From Paracoccus haematequi (GTDB lineage Bacteria > Pseudomonadota > Alphaproteobacteria > Rhodobacterales > Rhodobacteraceae): DNA of 59,852 nt. A model generated the notes under the pieces. That model saw only the letters and a list, made by a program, of their open reading frames with translations. It had not been told where the DNA came from and made no database searches. The stretch spans positions 1-59,852 of the forward strand of contig NZ_UZWE01000012.1 of the NCBI RefSeq assembly GCF_900631945.1. Direction: 5' to 3'. The position numbers and the translations under genes are program-made. Positions 7,758-16,904 of this stretch are shown one piece after another. The stretch's first letter is position 1; every line of letters begins with the position of its first letter.

Positions 7758-8837
7758 CTAGAACAGCGACAACTGGTCCCCCGCCCTGGGCGGCGGGCCG
7801 AAGCGGCTGCAATCCAGCGGCGCCGATTCGCGGTGATAGCCCAGCCGTCTGCGCGCCAGGCGGAAGCGTTGCAGGGCAAGCTGCGCCTCGGCCCCCTGGC
7901 CCCGGAAGCGGTGGCCGAAGCGCGGGTCGTTGTCGCGCCCGCCGCGCATCGCCTGCACGCGGTTCATGACATGGGCAGCCATGCCGGGGCGATGGCGGTC
8001 CAGCCAGTCGCGAAACAGCGGCGCGACCTCCAAGGGCAGGCGCAGGGGGATCATGCTGGCGGTGGTGGCGCCCGCCTGCCGCGCCGCCGTCAGAATCGCC
8101 TCGATCTCGGGCTCGGTCAGGACCGGGATCACGGGGGCGACCATCACCCGCACCGGCACCCCCGCGGCCGCAAGTTCACGGATCATCCGCAGCCGCGTGG
8201 CGGGGGCGGGGGCGCGCGGCTCCATGGCGCGGGCCAGGGACGGATCCAGCGTCGTGATGCTGACGCCCACCGCCGCCATCCGCTTGGCCGCCAGTTCCGC
8301 CCACAAGGCGACATCGCGCAGGACCGTCTGCCCCCGCGTGACCAGCGTGGCCGGATGATTCCAGTCCGACAGCACCCGCAGGATCCCCGGCATGATCGCC
8401 AGCTTCGATTCCACCGGCTGGTAGGGATCGGTATTCGTGCCCAATGCGATGGGCGCCGGGCGATAGGATGGCCGCGCCAGTTCGCGCGCCAGCAGGGAAG
8501 CCGCGTCGGGCTTGGCCGTGATCCGCGTCTCGAAATCCAGACCCGGCGACAGGCCCAGCCAGGCATGGGTCGGTCGCGCATAGCAATAGATGCAGCCATG
8601 CTCGCAACCGCGATAGGGATTGATCGAGCGGTCGAAGGAAATATCGGGCGAGGTGTTGCGCGTGATGATGCTGCGCGGGCGTTCGGTGACGACCTCGGTC
8701 CGCAACAGGCGCTCGTCCTCGGGGATATCCCAGCCGTCGGATTCGCGCATCCGCGCATGGGGTTCGAACCGCCCGTCGGGGCGGGTATCGGCGCCTCTGG
8801 CCCTGAGGCGTTCGTCGGGATTGCGGGGCGGCAGCAT
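7758..8837 (-). CDS. PA0069-family radical SAM protein (SplB-like)
   Basis: The 4Fe-4S cluster motif is C-x3-C-x2-C at Cys78, Cys82 and Cys85 in RGCEHGCIYCYARPTH, the form found in the SplB-related PA0069 family. The order of motifs (INPYRGCEHGC, LGTNTDPYQPVE, VTRGQTVLRD, SITTLDP, VMVAPVIPVLTE) covers a full radical-SAM barrel in 359 residues. The family is related to spore photoproduct lyase, but the substrate is unknown. A GTTC-N7-GTTC motif lies just upstream of the start codon, which suggests LexA control and a DNA-damage-related role. That role is inference. Confidence 0.85.
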   Translation of the reverse strand: MLPPRNPDERLRARGADTRPDGRFEPHARMRESDGWDIPEDERLLRTEVVTERPRSIITRNTSPDISFDRSINPYRGCEHGCIYCYARPTHAWLGLSPGLDFETRITAKPDAASLLARELARPSYRPAPIALGTNTDPYQPVESKLAIMPGILRVLSDWNHPATLVTRGQTVLRDVALWAELAAKRMAAVGVSITTLDPSLARAMEPRAPAPATRLRMIRELAAAGVPVRVMVAPVIPVLTEPEIEAILTAARQAGATTASMIPLRLPLEVAPLFRDWLDRHRPGMAAHVMNRVQAMRGGRDNDPRFGHRFRGQGAEAQLALQRFRLARRRLGYHRESAPLDCSRFGPPPRAGDQLSLF

Positions 8838-8849
8838 TCCACCAGACTA

Positions 8850-8864
8850 GAACAATACAAGAAC
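8850..8864 (-). promoter_or_regulatory. Alphaproteobacterial LexA (SOS) box, GTTC-N7-GTTC
   Basis: Read on the minus strand the sequence is GTTCTTGTATTGTTC, a perfect match to the direct-repeat SOS box GTTC-N7-GTTC of alphaproteobacterial LexA. It ends 12 bases before the radical SAM start codon, so LexA binding there would cover the transcription start region. It lies about 77 bases from the divergent yghU-type gene. Confidence 0.65.
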
Positions 8865-8941
8865 AAACGCCAGCGTTTTTGACGGTTGATGTTCGTCCCG
8901 GCCGCGCCCATCCTGCGCCCGAACGCATGTCAGGAGGCGTC

Positions 8942-9808
8942 ATGTCCGACGATTACATCCCGCCCAAGGTCTGGGCGCCGAAGGCCCCGAACGGCGGCCA
9001 GTTCGCCAGCATCAACCGGCCCGTGGCAGGCCCGACCCATGACAAGGATCTGCCGGTCGGCAAGCATCCCTTGCAGCTTTACTCGCTGGCCACGCCGAAT
9101 GGGCAGAAGGTGACGATCCTGCTGGAGGAGTTGCTGGAGGCGGGCTTCGATGCCGAATACGACGCCTGGCTGATCCGCATCAACGAAGGCGACCAGTTCG
9201 GCAGCGGCTTCGTCGCGGTGAACCCGAACTCCAAGATCCCCGCGCTGATGGACCATTCGGCGACGCCGCCGCGCCGGGTCTTCGAATCGGGATCCATCCT
9301 GGTCTATCTGGCGGAAAAATTCGGCGCCTTCCTGCCCCGCGATCCCGCGGCGCGGACCGAGGCGATGAACTGGCTGTTCTGGCAGATGGGATCGGCCCCT
9401 TTCCTGGGCGGCGGCTTCGGGCATTTCTATGTCTATGCGCCGGTCAAGATCGAATACGCCATCGACCGCTATACGATGGAAGCCAAGCGCCAGTTGGATG
9501 TGCTGAACCGCCACCTGGCCGGCAACCGCTTCATGGCCGGTGAGGAATACTCCATCGCCGACATGGCGATCTGGCCCTGGTACGGGCAGGTCGTGGCGGG
9601 CAAGCTTTATGGCGACGCGGCGACTTTCCTGGACGCGGGGATCTACGAAAACGTCCGCCGCTGGAGCGACGAGATCGCGGCCCGCCCCGCCGTGGGGCGC
9701 GGGATCATGGTCAACAAGACCAATGGGGATCCGGCGCAGCAGTTGTGGGAACGCCACGATGCCAGCGACTTCCAGAACCGGACGCAGGACAAGATCGGAA
9801 CGGAATGA
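8942..9808 (+). CDS. yghU: YghU-type glutathione S-transferase / disulfide-bond oxidoreductase
   Basis: This is a cytoplasmic GST-fold enzyme of the Nu class; YghU of E. coli has disulfide-bond reductase activity with glutathione. The start MSDDYIPPKVWAPKAP is favoured by AGGAGG seven bases upstream. The long YghU-type N-terminal extension leads into the thioredoxin domain (LQLYSLATPNGQKVTILLEE), the cis-proline region NPNSKIPALMDH, and an all-helical C-domain containing YSIADMAIWPWYGQ. Length is 288 residues, as in YghU. It is convergent with ilvC, separated by a double hairpin region. Confidence 0.93.
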   Translation: MSDDYIPPKVWAPKAPNGGQFASINRPVAGPTHDKDLPVGKHPLQLYSLATPNGQKVTILLEELLEAGFDAEYDAWLIRINEGDQFGSGFVAVNPNSKIPALMDHSATPPRRVFESGSILVYLAEKFGAFLPRDPAARTEAMNWLFWQMGSAPFLGGGFGHFYVYAPVKIEYAIDRYTMEAKRQLDVLNRHLAGNRFMAGEEYSIADMAIWPWYGQVVAGKLYGDAATFLDAGIYENVRRWSDEIAARPAVGRGIMVNKTNGDPAQQLWERHDASDFQNRTQDKIGTE

Positions 9809-9812
9809 AAAA

Positions 9813-9935
9813 GGGGGGCTTTGCCCCCCGTCCTTCGGAATCCTCCCAGGATATTTGCGCACAGAAGATAAAGGCCGCTGCCATCTTCTGTGCGCAAATA
9901 GCCTCGGGGGTCCGGGGGTAGACAGCCCCCGGCTT
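9813..9935. repeat. Interspersed elements, copies B and C, converging on an 18-bp perfect inverted repeat
   Basis: Copy B on the plus strand follows yghU: a GGGGGGC-TTT-GCCCCCC hairpin (9813-9829), then CAGGATATTTG. Copy C on the minus strand follows ilvC: a CCGGGGGCTG hairpin, then CCCCCGAGGCTATTTG. The two meet head to head, so their tails form an exact 18-base inverted repeat (9852-9869 with 9883-9900; arm TATTTGCGCACAGAAGAT). The region probably terminates transcription in both directions between convergent genes. Confidence 0.8.
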
Positions 9936-9947
9936 TGGCCTGACGGA

Positions 9948-11099
<1,152 letters not shown>

Positions 11100-11101
11100 T
11101 C

Positions 11102-11557
11102 ATGCCGGACAGAACCGATCATCGCATCCTGCGCCACTTGATGGCCGACCCTCAGGCCCCGAATGCCGTCCTGGCCCAACGCGCGGGCGTGGCGCCCGCC
11201 AGCCTGTGGCGGCGCTTGGAAAAGTTGCGGGAAACGGGCGTCATCGCTGCCATCCAGAACCGCATCGACTGGCGCAAGCTGGGATACGAGGTCCAGGTCA
11301 GCCTGCGCTTCACGCTGGACAAGACCAGCCCCCGCGCCTTCGACGAATTCATGGCCGCCGCGCGCGAGGTGCCCGAGGTGACGGAAATCCAGACCTTTCT
11401 GGGCAGCGTGGATCTGCGGCTGTCGGTGATCGCGCGCGACATGGCGCATTGGCAGCAGATCTATCGCGACCGGATCCTGACCCTGCCGCATGTATCCGAC
11501 AGCGACGCGCTGATGCTGGTCTCGACCATCAAGGACAGCGGGGAACTGGCGTTGTGA
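11102..11557 (+). CDS. Lrp/AsnC family transcriptional regulator (first of tandem pair)
   Basis: This is a DNA-binding regulator that normally responds to amino acids. The 151-residue product has an N-terminal winged HTH (TDHRILRHLMADPQAPNAVLAQRAG, recognition region APASLWRRLEKLRETGVI) and a C-terminal RAM domain with VPEVTEIQTFLGSVDLRLSV. The start at MPDRTDHRIL matches family N-termini; an in-frame ATG at 11081 would add seven residues. It diverges from ilvC, which makes branched-chain amino acids a plausible signal. Its stop overlaps the GTG of the second Lrp gene, so a heteromeric pair is possible. Confidence 0.9.
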   Translation: MPDRTDHRILRHLMADPQAPNAVLAQRAGVAPASLWRRLEKLRETGVIAAIQNRIDWRKLGYEVQVSLRFTLDKTSPRAFDEFMAAAREVPEVTEIQTFLGSVDLRLSVIARDMAHWQQIYRDRILTLPHVSDSDALMLVSTIKDSGELAL

Positions 11558-12018
11558 GCGGCCTTGACGCCACCGACCTGGCGATCCTGCGGATCCTGTC
11601 CGATGACGCCACCCGAAGCGCGGCCGAGATCGGGCGCGCGGTCGGCCTCGGCCAGCCCGCCGCCTGGCGCCGCATCAAGCGGCTGACCGACAGCGGCATC
11701 CTGGCCGGGCGGCGGGTGATCGTGGACAATGCCGCCTTGGGCTTTGGCGTCACGGTCTTTCTGGGCATCCGCCTTGCCGCCAAGGGCCGCACCAGCCTGG
11801 AGGATTTCGAACGCGCCGTCACCGCTATCCCCGAGGTGCAGACCGTCCAGCATGTGCTGGGCCAGTTCGACTATCGCCTGCGCATCACCGCGCGCGACAT
11901 CAGCGACTTCGAACGCATCCTGCGCCGCCGGATCATGACCCTGCCCGGCGTGGGCCAGGTCGAGGCGAACGTGATGCTGTCCGAGGAACGCAGGCCGGGG
12001 CCGCTGGGCGCATCGTGA
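11554..12018 (+). CDS. Lrp/AsnC family transcriptional regulator (second of tandem pair)
   Basis: It starts with GTG, four bases inside the stop region of the preceding Lrp gene (GTGA at 11554-11557), which implies translational coupling. The 154-residue protein begins VSGLDATDLAILRILSDDAT, with the HTH around AEIGRAVGLGQPAAWRRIKRL and a RAM domain containing IPEVQTVQHVLGQFDYRLRI. The two neighbours are clearly paralogous in layout but diverged in sequence. Tandem overlapping Lrp genes often encode subunits that act together, as in some haem and nitrite regulatory pairs; no such operon is adjacent here. Confidence 0.88.
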   Translation: MSGLDATDLAILRILSDDATRSAAEIGRAVGLGQPAAWRRIKRLTDSGILAGRRVIVDNAALGFGVTVFLGIRLAAKGRTSLEDFERAVTAIPEVQTVQHVLGQFDYRLRITARDISDFERILRRRIMTLPGVGQVEANVMLSEERRPGPLGAS

Positions 12019-12065
12019 TTGCGTTTCGTCTGGCCCTGCCGGGCCGGTCGCGCTAGAGATTCACC

Positions 12066-13292
12066 ATGCAGAAGATCACGCTTCCCGAACGGCCCCATTG
12101 GCGCGACACCGCGAAAGACGCGGGCTTCACCTTCGCCGACATGCATGGCGAACCTTATTGGGACGAAAGCTCGGCCTATCGCTTCTCGCTGCGCGAGATC
12201 GAGAACGACATTGAGGATCCCTCGACCGACCTGCACGCCATGTGCCGCGACGCCGTGGCCGAGATCGTCGGCAGCGAACGGATGATGGACCGGCTGGGCA
12301 TTCCGCCCGAACACCGCGACCTGGTGGCGGACAGTTGGCGGCGCAACGAGCCCGAAATCTATGGCCGCCTGGATCTGGCCTATGACGGCACCGGCCCGGC
12401 TAAGCTTCTGGAATACAACGCCGACACGCCGACCTCGCTTTACGAAAGCGCGTCCTTCCAGTGGCAGTGGCTGGAGGATCAGTTGGCGGCGGGCGTTCTG
12501 CCGCGCGGGGCCGACCAGTTCAACGGCATCCACGAGGCGCTTGTCGAACGCTTCCGCGCGCTGTTCGACCCCAATACCGACATCCATTTCACGGCAGCGG
12601 CGGGCAACCCCGAGGATTACGCCACCGTCGAGGCGATGGCCTGGGCCGCGCGCGAAGCCGGGATGGGCGCGCAGTACAGCGACCTGGACAAGCTGGGCGT
12701 CACCAGGGACGGCCAGTTCGTCGACGATCAGGACCGGGTGATCGGCACGCTGTTCAAGCTGTACCCGTGGGAGGATTTGCTGCGCGACGATTACGCGCGC
12801 CACATTGCCGGATCGGGCTGCCTCTTCCTGGAACCGGCCTGGAAGGCGCTTGTGTCGAACAAGGGCATCCTGCCGGTCTTGTGGCAGATGTTCGAAGGCC
12901 ATCCGAACCTGCTGCCCGCCTTTTTCGCGGATGACATTGCCGATGCGCTTGTCGCCGGGGGCCAGGCGGTGCCGGACGTCGCCCCGGCCTTCGACAAGGT
13001 GGCCGACCAGTTCCGGCGCGCCCATGTGGTCAAGCCGATCTTCTCGCGCGAGGGCGCGGGGGTCAGCATCGTCGAAGGGGGCGCGGTCACCGACGCCTCG
13101 CCCGCGGGCAACTACGACGCCCATCCGCGCATCGTCCAGGCCTATGCGCCGCTGCCCGACTTCGACGGCTTCCGGCCCATCCTCGGCGCCTGGATCGTCG
13201 GCGATCAATGCGTCGGCATGGGCATCCGCGAGGACAAATCCCGCATCACGCAGGATCTGTCGCGCTTCAAGCCGCATTTCATCGCGGACTAA
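12066..13292 (+). CDS. ygiC: YgiC-like glutathionylspermidine synthase family protein (ATP-grasp)
   Basis: This 408-residue ATP-grasp enzyme belongs to the glutathionylspermidine synthase-like family. The family motifs are present: FADMHGEPYWDESSAYRFS near the start, RNEPEIYGRLDLAYDG, LLEYNADTPTSLYESA near residue 120, and the C-terminal GAWIVGDQCVGMGIREDKS. It lacks the amidase domain of the bifunctional E. coli Gss, as YgiC does. It is followed 12 bases later by a YgiB-like gene, the same partnership as ygiB-ygiC in E. coli but in the opposite order. The natural substrate is not established. Confidence 0.88.
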   Translation: MQKITLPERPHWRDTAKDAGFTFADMHGEPYWDESSAYRFSLREIENDIEDPSTDLHAMCRDAVAEIVGSERMMDRLGIPPEHRDLVADSWRRNEPEIYGRLDLAYDGTGPAKLLEYNADTPTSLYESASFQWQWLEDQLAAGVLPRGADQFNGIHEALVERFRALFDPNTDIHFTAAAGNPEDYATVEAMAWAAREAGMGAQYSDLDKLGVTRDGQFVDDQDRVIGTLFKLYPWEDLLRDDYARHIAGSGCLFLEPAWKALVSNKGILPVLWQMFEGHPNLLPAFFADDIADALVAGGQAVPDVAPAFDKVADQFRRAHVVKPIFSREGAGVSIVEGGAVTDASPAGNYDAHPRIVQAYAPLPDFDGFRPILGAWIVGDQCVGMGIREDKSRITQDLSRFKPHFIAD

Positions 13293-13304
13293 AGGGGGAA
13301 AGCC

Positions 13305-13880
13305 ATGAGGAAACGTTCCAGAACCGTCGCGCTGACCATCCTGGGCGCCGCCAGCTTTGCCATCGCGGGCTGCCGCGAGGAACAGGTCGAGGCGCAGGCC
13401 TTTCCCGACCTGAACGCCTGCCTTGCCGCCGCCGACCAGGGCGGGCTGTTCACCCCCGACGAGTGCCGCCAGTCCTTTGCCGAGGCCGAACAGCTTCACG
13501 TCGAATCCGCCCCCCGCTATGACAGCCTTGAGGTTTGCGAGGAACAGCACGGCGTCGGCAATTGCGGCTCCGAGGCGCAGCAGACCGGCGGCGGCGCAGG
13601 CAGCATCTTCATGCCGCTGCTGGCGGGATACCTGATCGGGTCGATGCTGGGCGGCGGCGGGCTGTCGCGGTCCCAGCCGATGTACCGCACGCCCCAGGGC
13701 GGCTATACCAACGCCGCGCGGACCAGCACGTTTTCCAGCAATACGGGCCGGGCGGCGCTGAACAGCAGCCAGTTCGCCCGCCCTGCCGCGACGGCGGGCC
13801 AGCCGCCCATGTCGCGCGCCACCGCCGCGTCGCGCGGCGGGTTCGGATCGACCGGCGGCAGCCGGGGCTTCGGCGGCTGA
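13305..13880 (+). CDS. ygiB: YgiB-like DUF1190 family lipoprotein/secreted protein
   Basis: This 191-residue protein begins MRKRSRTVALTILGAASFAI and then AGC, a plausible lipobox (SFAIAGC, Cys23). The cysteine-bearing repeats NACLAAADQG and DECRQSFAEAEQLH match the DUF1190/YgiB pattern. A glycine-rich membrane-like stretch (MPLLAGYLIGSMLGGGG) follows, then a low-complexity Ser/Thr/Gly tail ending GSRGFGG. Pairing with the YgiC-like enzyme supports the identification. The function is unknown; E. coli ygiB/ygiC have been linked to envelope stress. Confidence 0.8.
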   Translation: MRKRSRTVALTILGAASFAIAGCREEQVEAQAFPDLNACLAAADQGGLFTPDECRQSFAEAEQLHVESAPRYDSLEVCEEQHGVGNCGSEAQQTGGGAGSIFMPLLAGYLIGSMLGGGGLSRSQPMYRTPQGGYTNAARTSTFSSNTGRAALNSSQFARPAATAGQPPMSRATAASRGGFGSTGGSRGFGG

Positions 13881-13901
13881 GGCGGAACCTTTCGGGGGGA
13901 C

Positions 13902-13926
13902 GGGGCGTCTTGCCTTGCCCCTTTTT
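13902..13926 (+). terminator. Possible terminator between ygiB and osmF-like gene
   Basis: GGGGC at 13902-13906 pairs with GCCCC at 13917-13921, followed by TTTTT. The stem is short but GC-only, so this is a moderate intrinsic terminator candidate. It would separate the ygiC-ygiB unit from the ABC transporter operon, whose SD (AGGAG) lies just beyond. Confidence 0.5.
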
Positions 13927-13941
13927 CGCAGGAGTTTCCCC

Positions 13942-14847
13942 ATGCCCCGTCTTGCCCCGCTTGCCGCGACCCTGCTGATGGCGGCGACGCCGCTTGCCGC
14001 GCAGGACATCGTGGTCTCGTCCAAGATCGACACCGAGGGCGGGCTTCTGGGCAACATGATCCTTCTGGCGCTGAAGGATGCGGGCCTGCCGGTGCGGGAC
14101 CGGCTGCAACTGGGCGGCACGCCGATCATGCGCGACGCCATCGTTGCGGGCCAGATCGACATCTATCCCGAATACACCGCCAACGGCGCGTTCTTCTTCA
14201 ACGAGGCCGACAGCGATGTCTGGAAGGATGCCGCCCAGGGCTATGCCCGCGTGGCCGAACTGGACAAGGCGCAGAACGATATCGTCTGGCTGAAACCCTC
14301 GCCCGCCAACAACACCTGGGCTATCGCCCTGCGCCAGGATGTGGCCGAACCGAACGGCCTGGCCACCATGTCGCAGATGGGCGAATGGATCGCGGGCGGC
14401 GGCGCGGTCAAGCTGGCGGCGTCCAGCGAATTCGTGACCTCTCCCGCCGCCCTGCCCGCCTTCCAGCAGACCTATGGGTTCACCCTGACGCCCGACCAGC
14501 TGGTCCAGCTTGCGGGCGGCGACACGGCGGCGACCATCGCGGCGGCGGCGCAGCAGACCTCGGGCGTGAATGCGGCCATGGTCTATGGCACCGACGGCGC
14601 CATCGCCGAGGCGGGGCTGGTGGTGATGCAGGACGACAAGGCCGTCCAGCCGGTCTATCAGCCCGCCCCCATCGTCCGCACCCCGGTGCTGGAGGCGCAT
14701 CCCGAAATCTCTGCGGTCCTGAAGCCGATTTTCGCATCCCTGACCCTGGAAACGCTGCAAACCCTGAACGGCCGCATCCAGATCGGTGGCGAACCGGCGG
14801 CGGCTGTGGCCCAGGATTACCTGACCCAGGCGGGCTTTCTGGACTGA
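13942..14847 (+). CDS. osmF: Glycine betaine/choline-type ABC transporter substrate-binding protein (OsmF/YehZ)
   Basis: This is the periplasmic binding protein of an OpuBC/OsmF-type importer. The start MPRLAPLAATLLMAATPLAAQ gives a good signal peptide and has AGGAG upstream; an in-frame ATG nine codons earlier is less likely. Family motifs are VVSSKIDTEGGLLGNMILLALK, GGTPIMRDAIVAGQIDIYPEYTANG and NAAMVYGTDGAIAEAGLVVM. It is the first gene of a four-gene unit with two permeases and one ATPase, the same content as E. coli yehZYXW. The solute is probably a betaine-like compatible solute, but yehZ-type systems have low affinity and unclear substrates. Confidence 0.9.
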   Translation: MPRLAPLAATLLMAATPLAAQDIVVSSKIDTEGGLLGNMILLALKDAGLPVRDRLQLGGTPIMRDAIVAGQIDIYPEYTANGAFFFNEADSDVWKDAAQGYARVAELDKAQNDIVWLKPSPANNTWAIALRQDVAEPNGLATMSQMGEWIAGGGAVKLAASSEFVTSPAALPAFQQTYGFTLTPDQLVQLAGGDTAATIAAAAQQTSGVNAAMVYGTDGAIAEAGLVVMQDDKAVQPVYQPAPIVRTPVLEAHPEISAVLKPIFASLTLETLQTLNGRIQIGGEPAAAVAQDYLTQAGFLD

Positions 14848-14850
14848 TCC

Positions 14851-15987
14851 ATGCGGCTGTCGCCCCCGGCCGTGCTGTTCGCCCTGATCGGAGGCGCGGG
14901 GCTGGCCCTGCCGCTGGTCCAGTTCAAGGCGAACCGGATCGTGCCGGGCGAAGGGATCGGGCTGGCCGACCTGCCCCAGGGCTGGGGGACGGCCGTCCTG
15001 TCGGGCGCGATCCTGGCCGCAGCCTGCTGGGCGCGGTGGTCCGCAGCGTTAAGGATGGCGGCGGCGGTTGCGGGGCTGGTCGCGGTCACCCTGTCGCTGG
15101 GCGTCGGGGCAAGCCAGTTGACGCCCGAAGGCAACAGCCTGGCGCGGGTTTCGCCGTCCTCGGGCTTCTGGCTGTTGCTGCTGGCCTTCGGATTGATGCT
15201 GGCCGATGCGGCGAACCGGCTTCGCCCTTCCCTGTCGCTGCGGTGGCTGCTGCTGGCGGGGGCGATGGTGCTGGCGGCGGGGATGCTGACCTCGGGGCTG
15301 CTGGACGGGGTGTCGGTGATGCGCGAATATGCCAGCCGCCGCGACCTGTTCCTGCGCGAGGCGCAGGCCCATCTGGCCCTCGCCTTCGGATCGCTGGGCC
15401 TGGCGCTGCTGGCGGGCATTCCGGCGGGTATCGCGATCTTTCAGGCGCCGCGTTGGCGCGGGCCGGTGCTGGGGGTGCTGAACATCCTGCAAACCATCCC
15501 GTCGCTTGCGCTGTTCGGCATCATGATCCCGGTCCTGGGCTGGGTCGCGGCGACCCTGCCCGGCGCGGCCTGGGCCGGACTATCGGGCATCGGCACCTTT
15601 CCCGCGCTCGTGGCGCTGTTCCTGTATTCGCTGCTGCCGGTCGTGTCGAACACGCTGTCCGGGCTGTCGGGCGTGCCCGCAGCGGTCCGCGACGCCGCCT
15701 TGGGCCTGGGCATGACGCGGATGCAGGTGCTGGCGCAGGTTCTGGTGCCGCTGGCCCTGCCGGTGCTGCTGGCGGCGGTGCGGATCGTGCTGGTCCAGAA
15801 CATCGGCCTGGCGGTGATCGCCGGGCTGATCGGCGGCGGCGGGTTCGGCACCTTCGTCTTTCAGGGGCTGAACCAGACGGCCATGGATCTGGTCCTGCTG
15901 GGCGCGCTGCCCACCATCGCCCTGGCGCTTGTCGCGGGGATCGCGCTTGACCTGCTGGTCCAGGGCGCGCGCAAGGGGGCCGCATGA
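14851..15987 (+). CDS. ABC transporter permease, YehY-like (long form)
   Basis: This is the inner-membrane permease of the OsmF-type importer. The 378-residue length and the several extra N-terminal membrane segments before the transport domain are characteristic of YehY (about 385 residues in E. coli). The BPD_transp_1 core runs from about residue 175 onward, with ILQTIPSLALFGIMIPVLGW and the coupling-helix region RDAALGLGMTRMQVLAQVLVPLALP. It starts three bases after osmF and overlaps the ATPase gene by four bases (ATGA). Confidence 0.88.
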   Translation: MRLSPPAVLFALIGGAGLALPLVQFKANRIVPGEGIGLADLPQGWGTAVLSGAILAAACWARWSAALRMAAAVAGLVAVTLSLGVGASQLTPEGNSLARVSPSSGFWLLLLAFGLMLADAANRLRPSLSLRWLLLAGAMVLAAGMLTSGLLDGVSVMREYASRRDLFLREAQAHLALAFGSLGLALLAGIPAGIAIFQAPRWRGPVLGVLNILQTIPSLALFGIMIPVLGWVAATLPGAAWAGLSGIGTFPALVALFLYSLLPVVSNTLSGLSGVPAAVRDAALGLGMTRMQVLAQVLVPLALPVLLAAVRIVLVQNIGLAVIAGLIGGGGFGTFVFQGLNQTAMDLVLLGALPTIALALVAGIALDLLVQGARKGAA

Positions 15988-16904
15988 TCCAGATCCGCAA
16001 CCTGACGCGTCTCTATGATGGCGTGGCCGTGGTCAAGGATGTCAGCCTGACGGTGGAAACCGGGCAGTTGGCGGTGCTGGTCGGCACCTCGGGGTCGGGC
16101 AAGACGACGCTGCTGCGGATGATCAACCGGCTGGTGGCGCCCTCGGCGGGGCAGGTGCTGATCGACGGGGTGGATACCGCCACGCTGGCCCCGCACCTGC
16201 TGCGCCGCCGGATCGGCTATGCCATCCAGGGCCACGGGCTGTTCCCGCATCGCACGGTCGCCCAGAACATCGCCACCGTGCCCCGCCTGCTGGGCTGGCC
16301 GCGTGCCCAGATTGCCGCCCGCGTCGACGAACTGCTGGACCTGTTCCAGCTGGACCCGGCGCTGTTCCGGGACCGGATGCCGCATCAGCTGTCCGGCGGA
16401 CAGGCCCAGCGGGTGGGCGTGGCCCGCGCGCTTGCCGCCAAACCCGACCTGCTGCTGATGGACGAGCCGTTCGGCGCGCTGGATCCGCTGATCCGGGCCA
16501 AGGCCCAGGACGACCTGCGCCAGATCCAGCGCAGGCTGGGCACCACGCTGATCCTTGTCACCCATGACATGCGCGAGGCCGTGGATCTGGCCGACCGCAT
16601 CGCGGTCATGGACGGCGGCCGGCTGCTGCAATACGACCGGCCCGAACGGATCCTGACCGACCCGGCCACGCCCTTCGTGGCCGACCTGATCGGCCCCTCG
16701 GACCGGGCGCTGCGGCTGCTGTCGCTGGCGCGGGTGGCCGAGATCGCCGCGCCGGGCCACGCCAGCGGCCCGCCCATCCCGCCCGAATCCAGCCTGCGCG
16801 ACGCCCTGGCCGAATGCCTGTGGAGCGGGCGGGACGCCCTGCCCGTCCGGGGCGGCGGGGTCGTGACGCTGGACGCCCTGCGCGCGCGGGCCGGGCAGCG
16901 ATGA
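15984..16904 (+). CDS. ABC transporter ATP-binding protein, YehX-like
   Basis: This is the ATPase that drives the importer. All nucleotide-binding motifs are visible: Walker A GTSGSGKTT (near residue 35), the Q-loop in IGYAIQGHGLFPH, signature LSGGQAQRVGVARAL, Walker B LLLMDEPFGALDPL and the switch His in LVTHDMREA. The 306-residue length leaves a C-terminal extension of about 60 residues in place of a full CBS pair, as in YehX. It overlaps both flanking permease genes by four bases. Confidence 0.93.
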   Translation: MIQIRNLTRLYDGVAVVKDVSLTVETGQLAVLVGTSGSGKTTLLRMINRLVAPSAGQVLIDGVDTATLAPHLLRRRIGYAIQGHGLFPHRTVAQNIATVPRLLGWPRAQIAARVDELLDLFQLDPALFRDRMPHQLSGGQAQRVGVARALAAKPDLLLMDEPFGALDPLIRAKAQDDLRQIQRRLGTTLILVTHDMREAVDLADRIAVMDGGRLLQYDRPERILTDPATPFVADLIGPSDRALRLLSLARVAEIAAPGHASGPPIPPESSLRDALAECLWSGRDALPVRGGGVVTLDALRARAGQR

